Below are positions 1 to 12,030 of a stretch of DNA of 64,000 nt, piece after piece (position 1 is the stretch's first letter; every line of letters begins with the position of its first letter). The stretch covers positions 7,694,001 to 7,758,000 of the forward strand of contig WPIO01000007.1 of assembly GCA_009760855.2 (NCBI GenBank), written 5' to 3'. The translations under genes were made by a program, and so were the position numbers. Below the pieces are notes generated by a model that was not told the DNA's origin, did not search any database, and saw nothing but the letters and a program-made list of their open reading frames with translations. Source of the stretch: Cristatella mucedo (lineage: Eukaryota; Bryozoa; Phylactolaemata; Cristatellidae).

Positions 1-429
1 AAGGTGGATACATTTTGCATACCGCTCTCTATAATTTGAAATTAAATCTTCAGGTGTGCGAAGCTTTTTGTAGAACCGGCAGCTATATCGCCGTTTGAAT
101 ACGTAAATAGGCTGGCAGGCGAGAGGCCATTTGAGGCCATACCACAAGGTTGTGCAAACGTTATTTCATGAAATTCGATAGGTGAATCCGTAACACAATT
201 CTGTATAATTTGAAATGAAAACCAAAGTGTTTTGTCTTTCTTGATGGCATTGGCAGAGCTGTATCTCACTTATTCGCTTGACCCCATGATGGGTAACTGA
301 GGAGGCAGTCTTCTTAACGACACTTTCAAAATGTATGCAGTTGTCAAAGAAGGCGCCTACATTCCGAGCAGGTGGTGATCACAGTGCCACCTATTCGAAG
401 ACAAGAGTACAGCCGCACGCTTTGGATCT

Positions 430-1075
430 CTAATGAGTAAGAGTTAATCGTTATCCTAGTTGAGTTTAAGGAAATTGACCATCATCCAGAATCGTCTGCA
501 AGGCAGCCATTCAGTTTATCCGTCGTGGTAGGAGATTCCGACGGTTCAAACGAAAGATACCGACCAATATCGTCAGAATAGAAGCGATAGCCGATCGCAC
601 GTGCCCGAATCCCTCTATAGCAGGCTTGGTATACATTCAGAACGGCAAAGGACCGATGACTAATGGGGCTCTATGGGGATCTTTGGGGGCTGCATAGCTG
701 ACTGGTCTAATGGAGGATGACACTTGACTACTACAGGGTACTGATTGAACTAAATCGGGCAAAGACGATTTGAACCACGCCAAAACCTCTTCTGCCACTA
801 CAATCGTTAGTCTCAATCGATAGATAGGATACCGTTATCAATTGTGTCAAACGCATTTGAAGACAGACCAAACAAGACCATGGTAACACTACCATCGCCA
901 TTGCTGATTAGGATGTCTTTGATCGCACGGAAGAGAACAGTTTCAGTACAGTGATGTCGCTTGAATCGAATGGAATTTTTCCTGACAATTCATTCATTTT
1001 AATGCGTTCTATCGATACTCTTTTCGAGAATCCTTGACAAAAAATGAAAATCGGAAAGTGGGCATTAGTTGCCTA
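430..1075 (-). mobile_element. LINE family B fragment, reverse transcriptase region (decayed)
   Basis: Translating the minus strand in shifting frames gives reverse-transcriptase blocks in the right order. First comes a stretch like the fingers region (FRKNHSTETALL in intact relatives). Then a motif A relative, LFGLSSNAFDTIDN, lies near 850-890. A broken GVPQGS-like block and the catalytic-loop relative FYSDDIGRYLSFEPSES, followed by TTDKLNGCLAD, lie near 490-590. The last string matches the family B copy near 20,100 (SDDIQLYLPFKPSES, TDKLNACLADI), so I assign it to family B. Several frameshifts and stops show it is dead. Both ends are approximate. Confidence 0.6.
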
Positions 1076-2320
1076 GGAGCTCTAAATCCAATCCAGGCCT
1101 TTTAAGTATCGATCAAACGACAGCCGATTTTAATGAGGTAAGTACGACCCTTTTGTACGTGAAGCGTGGAACACTCTGAGAAACGGCTGAGTACTAAGCT
1201 TGTTGGCCAGTGAGGACTATGGTGGGAGAAGATTACATATAGTCGAGGAGATGAGCACTTTTTTACTAGGTTTAATAAGGATAGCTGCTTCATATGCAGA
1301 AGTCTCTGAAAATTGCTAAAATAAGAAAGAAAAAGAAAAAGCTCACGTTGTTTACTCGGCAATTACTTTATTAGGAGGGGAATTTATGGAGACATGATCG
1401 CGTGCAAATTTTTCAGTGAATAAGGCTGAACAATTGCCGGCTTAGCCATTAGTATCCTGGAAGTGAAAGGCTCTTCAAAGCTTCCACGTGAAGACTTGGA
1501 GTAAGTCTTTGAACTTGGCTGGATTGTCGTGACACCCAGACATCCTTAAGCGGCATTCAAAGTGCGCTCAACACGGCTCATCTTTTGAGGTCTTTTTCTA
1601 AAAATTGAAAGTAGTCTCCACGATTCATTGTGCGGAAAGAATGCAAGGAGGAATGCTCATCGAGAGAAAGAAATGCAAGGGGGCTCGTCGTTGCATGCTC
1701 GTTGAGAGCACTTCCAAGTTTCATTTTAAATGTTTCAACGAGAGGGTCTCATAGCTTTCGGCAGAGTCAGAGTGTTCATCAAGAAGATCTGCATCACAAA
1801 CATTTAAAAAAAATTCAGAATCCATGCTTTTTAAGCGGTGTCTTTGGACAAACTCAGTGTTACCCTGCTCATAAAACGGAGCACGAACAGTAAACAAGAT
1901 TGAACAATGATCAGAGACTGTCTGCGGAAAATTAACTAGTTCACCTTAGAGAAGACATCCTTAATGACCACGAGATCCAGAATATGGCCACTGATATATG
2001 TTATTTGACTTACCTGTTAGACCAAGCTAAAATTCTCCAGACAGTCAAGAAATGAGCTGACCTGTTGTTTCTGTTGACCTGATGTTGCTTGGGTTGTCGA
2101 TGCGAAAGCTGAAGTCTCATGCTATCAATAAAGGCCGGTCACAGACAAATATTTTAGTGAGGAACGAGGAAAACTCCTCCAATAATAGGGTTAGACAACC
2201 ATAAGGTAGTCGATAGATTACATCTGGGAGAGGCATGGCCTTAGATTGGGGATCAGGTTGCAGCTGATTCAAGCGATGCGAAAAGGTGCCTCATGGCGGC
2301 CGACTTGGTGGATTGGGGTA
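1076..2320. other. No recognisable gene or repeat
   Basis: Open frames here are under 90 codons, show no known domain, and lack supported splice sites. The stretch may be decayed repeat sequence, but I could not align it to other parts of the window. Confidence 0.4.
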
Positions 2321-2392
2321 TTGAAGGAAGGATTTAAGGAAGGATTTAAGGAAGTATTGAAGGAAGTATTGAAGGAAGTATTGAAGGACGTG
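2321..2392 (+). repeat. 12-bp minisatellite, about 6 units
   Basis: The unit is close to TTGAAGGAAGTA and is repeated six times with small changes (TTT for TTG, GGA for GTA in the first units). Because 12 is a multiple of 3, open frames read through it on both strands, giving four-residue repeats such as KEVL. I do not regard those frames as genes. Confidence 0.85.
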
Positions 2393-2494
2393 AATGGAAT
2401 GAAAGGATTGAAGGACTGGGTCGTAGCGAGATCGCTTAGCATTTGCTGGCAGACAGCGACTGCAGGTTTACACGTACGGTGCATGTATTCGCAT

Positions 2495-2765
2495 TATTTA
2501 GGACAGCATTAAGTGGGTCCCTGTGATTCGTCCTTCTTGTGCTCATGCGTGCTGACACTGTGCATGCTGCCACTAACCACATTTGCATTCTGACCCTGTG
2601 CATGTCATCCCTAACCATGTTATTCATGTTGTTTGCTTATCAAGCATGATATTACTCACCATTCAATTGCATTTCCCTTTGCAGCAAATGTAAAGCGCCT
2701 AGAGAGAGTGAGTTCTCTGAGGGCGCTTTATCAAGTGCATTATTACCATTATTTTTATTGTTATG
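2495..2765 (+). mobile_element. LINE family A, 5'-truncated 3' end
   Basis: The sequence matches the last 270 bases of family A: the end of the ORF region (TTTAGGACAGCATT then GTGGGTCC), the 3' untranslated region, and the terminal hairpin with arms AAAGCGCC and GGCGCTTT. It ends in an ATT-rich tail. No coding capacity remains. Confidence 0.85.
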
Positions 2766-4303
2766 TTATAACGCCCTTGAGCTAATTACTAACGGCGAGA
2801 GGCTAATTAAGCAGTCTGCATGCCGTGCGGCATATATAGCCTAGGAGGCAGTCACGGCGTCGGCTGAGTTCGAGGGGAACCTTAGTAATGGCCGTCGGTC
2901 GATGTTTCACTTCATGCTAAAACTGCGTTTACACGGAAGACTTTCCTCTTGACACACTTTCATCATAGTTAGGACGTCTACACGACAGATGTAGTCTCGC
3001 CCACAACAGATTCGATGGCCGACTCAGCCTCACCCACAGCCCATGCTCTAATCCGAGAGGCTGGTATAAAATTGAGTTTCCCAGCAGACGCCAAGCCAAC
3101 GCAGGCAGCAGTTGAGTTCGCTGCTGCGGTCATCATTGTAGAGTAGTATGAGAAGAATGCAAATGAAAGAAAGATACCCGTTTTAAAAAAGCTTTTCCAG
3201 GAATGGGAGCATTACTAAATAACATGCGCGGCTACGGTGGTGCGTTTGTATAGTGCTAAGTAATATTCACCGTTACAGGTTTGTCGTTGGATTTGATAAA
3301 CAAACGTACGGCATATCCTATGTAGAAAAGGCTGAAGCATTTTATATAATGCATAAGTATCCCATATTCAAAGACTCGCTGTGAAATCATTAATATAACT
3401 CAATCCTACGAACGTCAGCCATTTGTATTTTGGCCGTAGGGTGTATGTGATGAGCCCCGGGGCTTTGAGTGGTCGGTTGGATCAACAAGGAGCCAAAAAG
3501 TTGAGAAAGATTCTCCTTCTGATTAATCTGTAGACTTAGCTTCTTCCCTCAAAATGGTGTGACGTAAGATGACTTAGTAGCCCAAATCTGTAGGAAATCT
3601 GTCCAAAATCTGTGGGAAAGTCTGCCGGGTAAACGAAGATTTAGACACAGCGAGTGAGCCACCACCAGAACGAGTGCTGCAAAGTGCTTTAAGCTTACGG
3701 CTAGCCAATTTTTATGGCCGAGCCTTCAATAAAGCGAGTGCATAAATCTATTTTAACTGGCAAGAAGAATACAAAAATTGCGTCTTTCACGCGAAATCTT
3801 CAGCTGCAGGATTAGAAATGCCTTATGGGCTACTCGCGAGAGACCGACTCATAAGCGGACTACTACATCGTGCAACGTCAGCCAGATTTTGACTGCAAAT
3901 ATTCGCGGTAATTAAACTATAATGACTTTGAACCAGTTGCGTTACAATCTACCGTGGGGCATAACAGTCATGGTCACATGTTATAACCAGTCGGCTTCGC
4001 TGTAGGCTTCGAATCAGGCAGTCAGCTACGTACGCTGGCACAACTGGGAGAGTCAACTTGCTCTTTTGGCGTCGTACGCAAGTTCAAGTACACTTGTACG
4101 CTTGAGCTGGGCACGTGTAGACACCTCCACGACAGTCAATTAGACTGCTCTGCACTGCGATGGAGGTGGACTTGCTATACGTAAGGTATGGACTTCTTTC
4201 ATTTATGTCGCATTCCGTTACCGTCGAAAGATCTGCACGCGTCATGCACGCTGATTGCACCGATGGCGATTCGCGAGCCGCGACGAAAAGCTCCAGCTTC
4301 AGC
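2766..4303. other. No recognisable gene or repeat
   Basis: There is no open frame of note on either strand and no match to the repeat families elsewhere in the window. Confidence 0.4.
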
Positions 4304-4482
4304 GCCGGTGCAATGCCGGTGCAATGCCGGTGCAATGTCGGTGCAATGTCGGTGCAATGTCGGTGCAATGTCGGTGCAATGTCGGTGCAATGTCGGTGCA
4401 ATGTCGGTGCAATGTCGGTGCAATATCGGTGCAATGTCGGTGCAATGTCGGTGCAATGTCGGTGCAATGTCGGTGCAATGTC
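4304..4482 (+). repeat. 12-bp minisatellite, about 15 units
   Basis: The unit GTGCAATGTCGG is repeated about 15 times, almost without variation; the first two or three units have GCCGG in place of GTCGG and one unit has ATCGG. The low divergence points to a young, unstable array. All frames stay open across it, which produces overlapping open frames of 95 to 161 codons encoding four-residue repeats. I reject those as genes. Confidence 0.95.
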
Positions 4483-6204
4483 GCACGTCTGCACGCGAAC
4501 TGGCGCCGAGCTACGAGCGATGTGCTTGCGAAACGTTCGCACTTACGGAATTTTGAATCAAGGAGCGCCTCAAAGGAAATTTCAGAACTTTCTTTCCAGG
4601 CAGCTAAGCGCCGTCTTGCGGTCTTGTATTATTTAATGCAAACGTCACACCCGGCCAGACGTCCGTTGAGAATAATGCCGAGGCTGAGCTTGAAGATGGC
4701 GCTGAAGCACCACATGACGGCGATGACACGCCCACACTAATGCCTGCTGCTGGATTGAATTTACCACCGCTAACCTAGACGACGTCAGTGTTGGTAATGT
4801 GACCAGCGAAGTAAAAATGCAGGACATGGTTGAGGCTGCGTGTATAGGAATCACTAAACTCGGAATTAAGTCTTGGGCAGCCACAGCTAACGATTCTACT
4901 CTCGTGCATTGATAATGGATGGATGCTGGTAACGTGGTGCAGCCCGGTACTCTATCATAGACTTAAGGCGGGAGGCCGAGCGACGCGTCCTATTCATTCT
5001 ATCTGCGCCGCCGGTCGTAGCTTTCGTACAGACCCTGACTGCAGTAGCTTGCTTTGAGAAAGCTGCAAATTCTTGATTTGCGTATTTGCTCGCAGCACTC
5101 TGCATGTAAGCCAGCGGGTGCTTTCGCAACAGCGTGAGCTCGTCCTTTCATTCAGCGTTCGCCGAAAACGGGCTCTCTTTTTTTGGGGGGCGGGCAAGAC
5201 TGGATTGCTGAGACCGTGCCACTAGTGAGCCTGGCGGCAAGTCGCCGCAGTCGCCGCAGTCGCCTGCCGAGCAGACGGGGAGATCGAGATGAGCGCCTTT
5301 CTGTCTGAGCGTCACGGGCTGGAGCCCAGCTCGTTGCTGCAGCGACCGCCGAGACACAGACTGAGACTGAGACTGACAAACACCTGATGGCTGCAACAAC
5401 AGCAGCGAAAAAAGTGTCTCGAACATCCTCGGCATTAGGCTATACTACGGCCCGACGAGGTGGCGGCCAAACTGAGTGATGGGATATGCCTGCATACCGG
5501 AGATGGTTTTGTTCGTTACCTGTTACTATTTCGGCCTAGGACATTCTTAATTTAAGGAAAGGCTTTGAACAAGCTGGCGCCAGAAGTCAGCCAGGCCAGG
5601 ACTGGTGAGACAGTACTTGCCGCCCCAGAGTTATAAAAACTAGAGCCGCTCGTGCAAAAATCCACGGTTACCAGACGGCTTTGAGCCAGGCAGCCAATCG
5701 TGCCAGCAGCTGCCTCCGAGGCACGGTGGAGCCGAGCACAGTCAATTTTCGCTCTGGGGGTGGCTCTAGTACGAGAGTGGCATGCAATTGCTGGTGCTGA
5801 ACAACTGCAGCCCTCTTTGGCTATCGCAGGCTACTCTGCGCAGGGATATGTGGAATCGTCATACAGTCACATTTAATTGCTGTTACGCTCCGTCTCCATT
5901 GGCATACCTGTTTATGGTAACGTAATGCGATTTGTCGCCACCTGCCAATCCATAAAGCCTCAAGGACTAGGTGGATGTCGCCCAAGAGAGCCTTCTATAG
6001 CCCGCTCAAAGCCTAAACAGCTTTTGGTGCACACGCGACGGCAAAAAGACCTCATCTTGTGCAGCAAAGAGAAATGAAGAGGCCTAGCTTAGTCAGCGGG
6101 ACGACCGAGTCGAGGAAGTCGGTACGAATGAATGCAGAAGCTCAGAAGACCGGCGGCCGGTCACCAGGATCTGCCAAGGCACAACCAAAAGAGACCGTGT
6201 CGTT
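4483..6204. other. Unassigned sequence
   Basis: Several overlapping short frames occur on both strands (for example at 5148-5435), but none has a recognisable domain. A short stretch near 4705-4740 (GACGGCGATGACACGCCCAC) resembles 35069-35092 in the R repeat described below, so part of this may be an old copy of that repeat. Confidence 0.3.
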
Positions 6205-6400
6205 GCGTAAGAGTTATGGAAGTGAGTTCCACAGTCAAGAACCTGCAAAGCAAAAGCCTCTGTAGTCAACAGTCTTTAAGCCTATGAATGGAACAGCTAA
6301 TGTACTGTCAATAGAGGACCTCGGGGCACGAGTGTAGGCTGAAACTGGTGCAGCCGGTCAGCCAGGTATGAAGGAGTCAAGCCTGGACAGGGCCTTCTAG
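6205..6400 (-). mobile_element. LINE family B, short fragment of the 3' region
   Basis: The minus strand matches the conserved family B stretch around the WNSLP-type motif (GRRLWNSLP in relatives), as seen in the better copies at 30650-30760 and 52880-53060. The plus-strand landmarks are TGGAAGTGAGTTCCACAGTC and TCTTTAAGCC. Indels break the frame. Confidence 0.7.
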
Positions 6401-6919
6401 ATCAGCATAAAACTTTACTCTGCATTTGTTGCTCACCCGAAATTCATCACAGCAAAGGAAACACATGGCTGAACATGTTGGATTTGTTGAATAGCCTCTC
6501 AGCCATCACAGCAGGAACGCTGCGAAGAAGAATTGATCTTAAAGCGACCCACCCAGAACTAGAGCGTCGACGATAAAGCTGCGATGGTGAGCTAAATCAA
6601 CAAGATTATGTCTGATATTCATTATTCTCGCTTCCTGAATTGCGATGGCTAGGAACCGATTACGCGATAATCCATTGCCGAGGGTGAATAAAAGCCCTGA
6701 AGCCAACGTCTAGACGGTCAGTAGTGTCACCAAAGTTGGCAAAGTCATTTCAGCTCCATGCCACGGAGCCATCGGTATACGTCACGGCCGCTGCTGCACG
6801 CCTGTAACCACCATCACTTTCAACTATACTAGCCTACGCTCATGCGTCACCGCTACCTGTCATACGTCAGCTGAGGCTAGCGGTATGTCCTTTTCAGCAT
6901 TGCGTCGAGTGTAAAACGA
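6401..6919. other. Unassigned sequence
   Basis: No open frame or repeat match was recognised between the family B fragment and the family A copy that begins near 6920. Confidence 0.4.
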
Positions 6920-8338
6920 TTTACTTAGGAGTGCAGACATGGGTAGAGTATCTCTGCTTGTTTTGCTCGATCTTTTGGCAGCTTTTGATACCATCGATTG
7001 CCAAGTTCTTCTTGTGCGCCTCTCATCTCACCTGGGCATCATTGGCACTGCTCTGCAATTGTTTAGGTCCTGTCTCAGTGAGCGACTCAAGAGTATTTAT
7101 GTGAATGGACAAAGATCATCCGAGGTACCTCTGAAATGTGGGGTACCTCATGGCTCCATGATGGTCTGGTTCTTTTCATGGTTTATACTCCCGCTCTTGC
7201 TGATGTGATTACCAAGCACAATCTAGGTTTTCACTTTTATGCGGATCACACTCAGTTGTACCTTTAATTAGATCCCTCCCAGCTCTCGAGCCCGTCGAAT
7301 TCTCTCAACTCACATGCTGCATGTATTGACAACATCCGGACATGGATGGCAGCAAATTTTCTTAAACTAAACGACGACAAAACTAACTTAGTAGTTATGG
7401 GCAAATCCAGTGTGATTCAGAAATTGGAAAGGCTGACGCTCAAAATCGGCTCTATAAGCATATCTCCTGTTGAATCTGCACGAAGTCTAGGTGTCATATT
7501 CCGAAGTGACCTTTCGTTAGACGACCACATCAGCTCCACAATCAAGCCTGCCTACTTTCAGCTACGTAACATTGCCAAAATTCGGGCTTGTTTAGACAGG
7601 GATACCACATTTAAGCTGGTTCCTGCATTTTTAACATCCCGTCTAGACTTCTGTAGCTCACTGCTTGCTTGCCTACCAATATATGCAATCATGCGCTTAC
7701 AGCTGGTGCAAAATTCTGCAGCTACGCTTGTCTGTCGTGAGCGCCGCAGTTGCCACATCACACCACTTCTCACCGACCTGCACTGGCTAACAGTCAAGCA
7801 ACAGATCAACTTTAAGGTTTTGTCTCTCACTTTTAGGTCCTTTAATTCTTTGGATACAGCCTACCTATCTGATCTCCTCCCCGCCAGGCTAAGAATCGTA
7901 CCACTCACTTTTCGCAATCTAGCTGTTTACCGATACCTCGTGCAAACGTCAAATCCTTTGGAGACCGAGCTTTTAGTTCGTATGCTCGCAAAGCCTGGAA
8001 CTCACTCCCGACTTGCGTAGCAACATCCCCTGATTTGACCACATTTAAAACGAAATACAAAAAGCACCTATTTATGACTGCATTCAGTGGGTCCCTGCCA
8101 TTGGTCGTTTATGTGCTTATGCATGCTGGCACTGTGGCGTGCTGCCACTAACCATACTTGCATGCTGACCCTGTGCATGTCACCCTATGTTAATCATGCC
8201 GTTTATCAAGCATGATACCACTCACCATTCGACCATGTTTCCTTTGCAGCAAATGTAAAGCACCTAGAAAGAGATTGAGTTCTCTGAGGGTGCTTTATCA
8301 ATTGCAATCATATTATTATTAATAATATTGTTATTATT
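6920..8338 (+). mobile_element. LINE family A, partial copy with reverse transcriptase, inactive
   Basis: This is a 5'-truncated L2/CR1-type non-LTR element. The first open part (6939-7208) carries motif A, LLDLLAAFDTID, and a damaged motif B (GVPHGSMM). The frame is then lost. The catalytic loop is disrupted to YADHTQLYL near 7240, where aspartate has become histidine. The second open part (7346-8020) begins NFLKLNDDKTNLVVMG and runs through the thumb and C-terminal region to the KTFGDR-like block. The 3' hairpin (near 8253-8300) and an ATTATT tail end it at about 8338. In active copies the enzyme reverse-transcribes the element RNA at a nicked target. This one cannot, because of the frameshift, the catalytic change and the missing endonuclease. 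Confidence 0.9.
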
Positions 8339-8774
8339 CGCAGCCTAGTTTTATCTCTACGCGTAAGCCGAACACGGCGTTCGTAACAACTGGGGCCTGC
8401 AAGTCATGCGTTCTTCTTCACGTCCAAAGCCCGATGGTGCAAGTATGCCGACTATAATCGATGTAATTGGGAGCCTCGGAGAGACATAAGCGTAGCTTTA
8501 GCCCCGTCTTTCCGACACCTAGCGTGGAGCTGGCCCACCATTACGCGACTTGAGCTTTTCGATAAGCCAAATCGGCCCCTAATTATTGTTGCTTGGGACT
8601 CGCAAGTTACCGGACGTAAGTTAATGCTTGCCCCGCATCTGCCTTGACACCTGACGGCAGGGGATGAGCGCAGGCAATGCGCCAATACGGTCGGGGCATG
8701 TCAGGCGACGGCAGGCGACGGAAAGCAACATGAACGAAGGTTTACGCGTCTTGAGCCAAAACCATTCCCCACAG
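8339..8774. other. Unassigned sequence
   Basis: Nothing recognisable apart from short chance frames. A short direct repeat, GGCGACGGCAGGCGACGG, is seen near 8704. Confidence 0.4.
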
Positions 8775-8960
8775 GTAGGGCGTCGAAATATATTTATTTC
8801 CGCTCAGCCTGCTCAAGCGAAATGCCTCCCAACCACGCTCGCCGGAAGCTGAACATTTCGCTTGCTGCACTGCTCGCGTCAGCTGCATCACTGCACTCAA
8901 CACCCTCAGTTGCCGCTTCACTCTCAGTTCTTGGGCCGGTTGGGTGCCGTAGTCCAGGGG
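8775..8960 (+). repeat. 3.1-kb tandem unit, partial copy U0
   Basis: This stretch aligns with 9515-9715 of unit U1. Shared landmarks are AGGGCGT, TTTCCGCTCAGC, ACCCTCAGTTGCC and GTCCAG followed by GGAC. It runs straight into the start of U1, so it looks like the remnant of an earlier unit with an internal deletion. Confidence 0.6.
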
Positions 8961-11900
8961 ACTGTCCAAAAAAAACAAAAGCATTCATTCCTTTTTCACT
9001 TTGATTTTGCTTTTTCTCGATGTATCAAAGCTGCAATTCCTCGTATCAGATAAACATGTTGTATCAGAAAACGAGAGCATGACATCAGTAGCACGGCTAA
9101 GGGCTGACAATCCCTGCTAAAGAAGTGCAACGGCCCTGAGTTGTCTCTTGACCAACTTCTTAGGAAACACGTAATCAAAAATAATTAAGAGGTCTTGTGC
9201 AAAGCACAAAACAAGTTGCTCTGACATTCATTTAAAGAGGTGCAGCATCGCAGCAGTCCCGGATCTAGCACCGCGCACCGGATGCTGCCTTTGTTTACCC
9301 CCAGTTCTGGTCAAAGCCGTCCCTGTTGGTCGCGAAATCTGATCGGCGACTGCTAGGCAACCGGAAAAAAGCTCGAAACGGACCTCTCTCCAAGCCGCAG
9401 CCTGAAGCATGCCCAGGAAAAGGCTATAGTCAGAAAGGCTAAGCCCCCTAGCCCAATGCACAATATTAATTTCCTCCGGTCACTGTCGTAGCTCGCCCGC
9501 GGGTGGCATTAGCAGCAAGGGCGTTGCGTAGGAATTTCCGCTCAGCTGGCTTAAGAAAGAAAGATACCCCTACCCGTACCTGCCCGACGCAGAACGCTTC
9601 TCGCTCGCTGCGCTGCGCCTGCGAACTCTTGTCAGCAGCGCTACTGCATTATGCACCCTCAGTTGCCTCTTCTCTACCGGGTTCTGGTGCCAGTCACGTG
9701 CTCTAGTCCAGCGGACCACCCGCTTCAATCGTTCTGGGCCTAATCGACCGGAATAGAACTCTTATTTACCCAAACACAGATGGGATTAAAAGTAGCGCTT
9801 TAACAGCCAAAGGGGATACGGCTGCTCAAGTAAGGACGAGAATGCACTGCGTCGCCATTGGTAGTTGAACCCGAACGCCTCCTGAAAACCAGTCATCAGG
9901 GCTACACTCACCTAATCCACTTCGGCACAACCCCTGCTGAGTGCATGGAAGCAGCGTCAATGACTTCCGTAAGCTATAAGTGGTCTATTCCGAGAGTGAT
10001 AGCTCGCTGCCTACGCCATTAGGCCATTTGTAATTCCTCAAGATTCTACAATCGCCAAGGCTATGCTCGGCGACCGCTAGTTATAAATTACCAGCATTGG
10101 TGCACGTGCAGCAATGCTCAGTTGTTCCAACCCATATGTTGTTAGCAACAATAAAAAGTTGGTACTGGAAATCTAAGGATATCTAAAAGATTGCAGGCCA
10201 GGGTAAAACTCTCACCTGCTCACATCTATGGGGCGTGGCCGCATCTGGGTGCTGTGCTTTCTTCAGGTCGTATTCAGATTTCATATACGTCTTTTTAGTG
10301 ATGAATTTACTAGATGCTGTGCGCAACAATGGTCTGTAGGATCCGGGTGACGAAAATGATACACATGGATACTTTTGTGGTTTCTGTGCTGATCAAATAT
10401 GTTGGTCGTTCAAAGACTTTCCTTTCATGCAGACTCTGCACCTTACCACGCGTGCCTTACAGGCGGTTGTCTGTTTAGCTTCGTCACTTTGCGAACTCGT
10501 TCGATCCAAGATATACCAAGAACTTGGGCTTAGGCAGCAAAAGGAGACGGATAAGGGACAGCTTGACCAAATGCAGGCAAAAACTGAACAGCTTCGTAGT
10601 TACTACTGGTAAAGAAACTATACTAGGCTGTTTGTGGTGAAATGCCCAATTTCAATGGTGTGCCGACCGACGAGAAAAATGTCTCTAACTTATTTTATCC
10701 AGATCCGGTCTCTGCAAATCATTGACTGTTGCCAGTAAAACTTTAGCACTGCTAGTTATGAGGCTCGGGACCATTTCACGCGTTGCAGGAATTTTATATT
10801 TGTAGCTGTACATACCTTATCCGTTCCGCAATATTAGGTGACTACAAAGCGATGCGATTGGCGATTTGCAATCCATTTTTTGCGGGCGGGAAGTCTGCCT
10901 TCCTAAAATTGCAGTCAATTTGCAAATCTGCCTTTTCCATTACCCGGCCAGCAATATATCTTTTCCGATGCGGCATCCTCAAGGGGATTGAAGCCTTATG
11001 GTTGGATACAATTGAGTATAGCCGCTCTCTGATAGCAACCTCAAAGCATCAGTGACACCCGAGGCGCAGCGTTTGAGCTGCCATTGACCCCATCAGCTTC
11101 GTATCCGAATATTAATGGAGTGCTCAACAGTTCTTTTTAGCAGTTTCAAGTCCCATTCTGGCTGAGGTGAGACTTTGTCGCTTAAGATAGGTTCTACTTG
11201 ATCCGCCCATAATTATTAGCCTAAACTCTGCACTGTGACTGCAGCTAACATTAAATCGAACTCCTGCATAGGGCAAGCAGAAAGATTTTATATACAGCTA
11301 GTGAATTGTGCAGTGAAATGAAAAAGGACACGTGTAGTTCCAGGGACGATCGCATCGCTGTATATTTATGACCCCGAGTTTTAGAAAATACCAACATAGC
11401 TGTCAGGGCTCTATGTAATTAGTGGTCGGCTGGTGCTGAAACGGCCCGCATGACGCACAATTGCACTTCGTTACCCCCCCCCCCCCATTCTCCTAGGCTT
11501 AGCCAGCACCCTGCACTACATGCCATAGCAGAGGCTTTACAGCAGTCATGAGTTGCGACAGCCGTGATCTCAGCCACTATCGCAGGTCCTTCCTATGCAA
11601 TTTCATTAAAATGATCTCTCCTGCACCCAGATTGACAGAGGCAATCATTCATTACTCAGAGATGACTTGTGACTAGTGACTTGTTCATGCTTTCCAGTGC
11701 CTGGGTGTTGGTCGAGCTGCAGACACGACCGATAACCTTCTCCTCAGCAAGGATATTCAGAACAGTTTTTTTTTTTATCTCAGGCTAGCCTTTTGAATGT
11801 TGTAGCCTTTGTTTGCCGATCCTATCTGAATGAAGATGCAGCCTTGACTGGAGCTCATCTGTTAGCAGATTAGCCTCCCTTACCGCGACTGTAGGCTACG

Positions 11901-12030
11901 CAGATAGCTAGAAGATACACCAGCTTCCGGTACACCAGCCAATTTTCTACGGGGCAGCACCTTGGACTTCACCTTCTGCTTCTTGCAGGAACTCGTTCAG
12001 AGCGGGCCGTGGCTGCTCTCCTAAAAGAAA
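8961..12030 (+). repeat. 3.1-kb tandem unit, copy U1
   Basis: This is the first full copy of a unit repeated in tandem (U2 follows directly). Anchor matches in order include GTATCAAAGCT near 9024, ACCAACTTCTTAG near 9151, GGATGCTGCCTT near 9280, GGTTCTGGTGCCAGTC near 9679, AGCAACAATAAAAAG near 10144, and GATATTCAGA and CTCAGGCTAGCCTT near 11750-11790. No convincing gene is in it: the longest frame is 90 codons and is not conserved in U2. A run of 13 C lies at 11474-11486. U1 lacks the LINE A and SINE insertions present in U2, so it serves as their empty site. The unit could be a decayed large element or a segmental duplication. Confidence 0.8.

Noticed and set aside
4084-4740. Six overlapping open frames of 95 to 161 codons on both strands
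   Set aside because: They all result from the 12-bp minisatellite, whose period keeps every frame open; the flanks are not coding-like.
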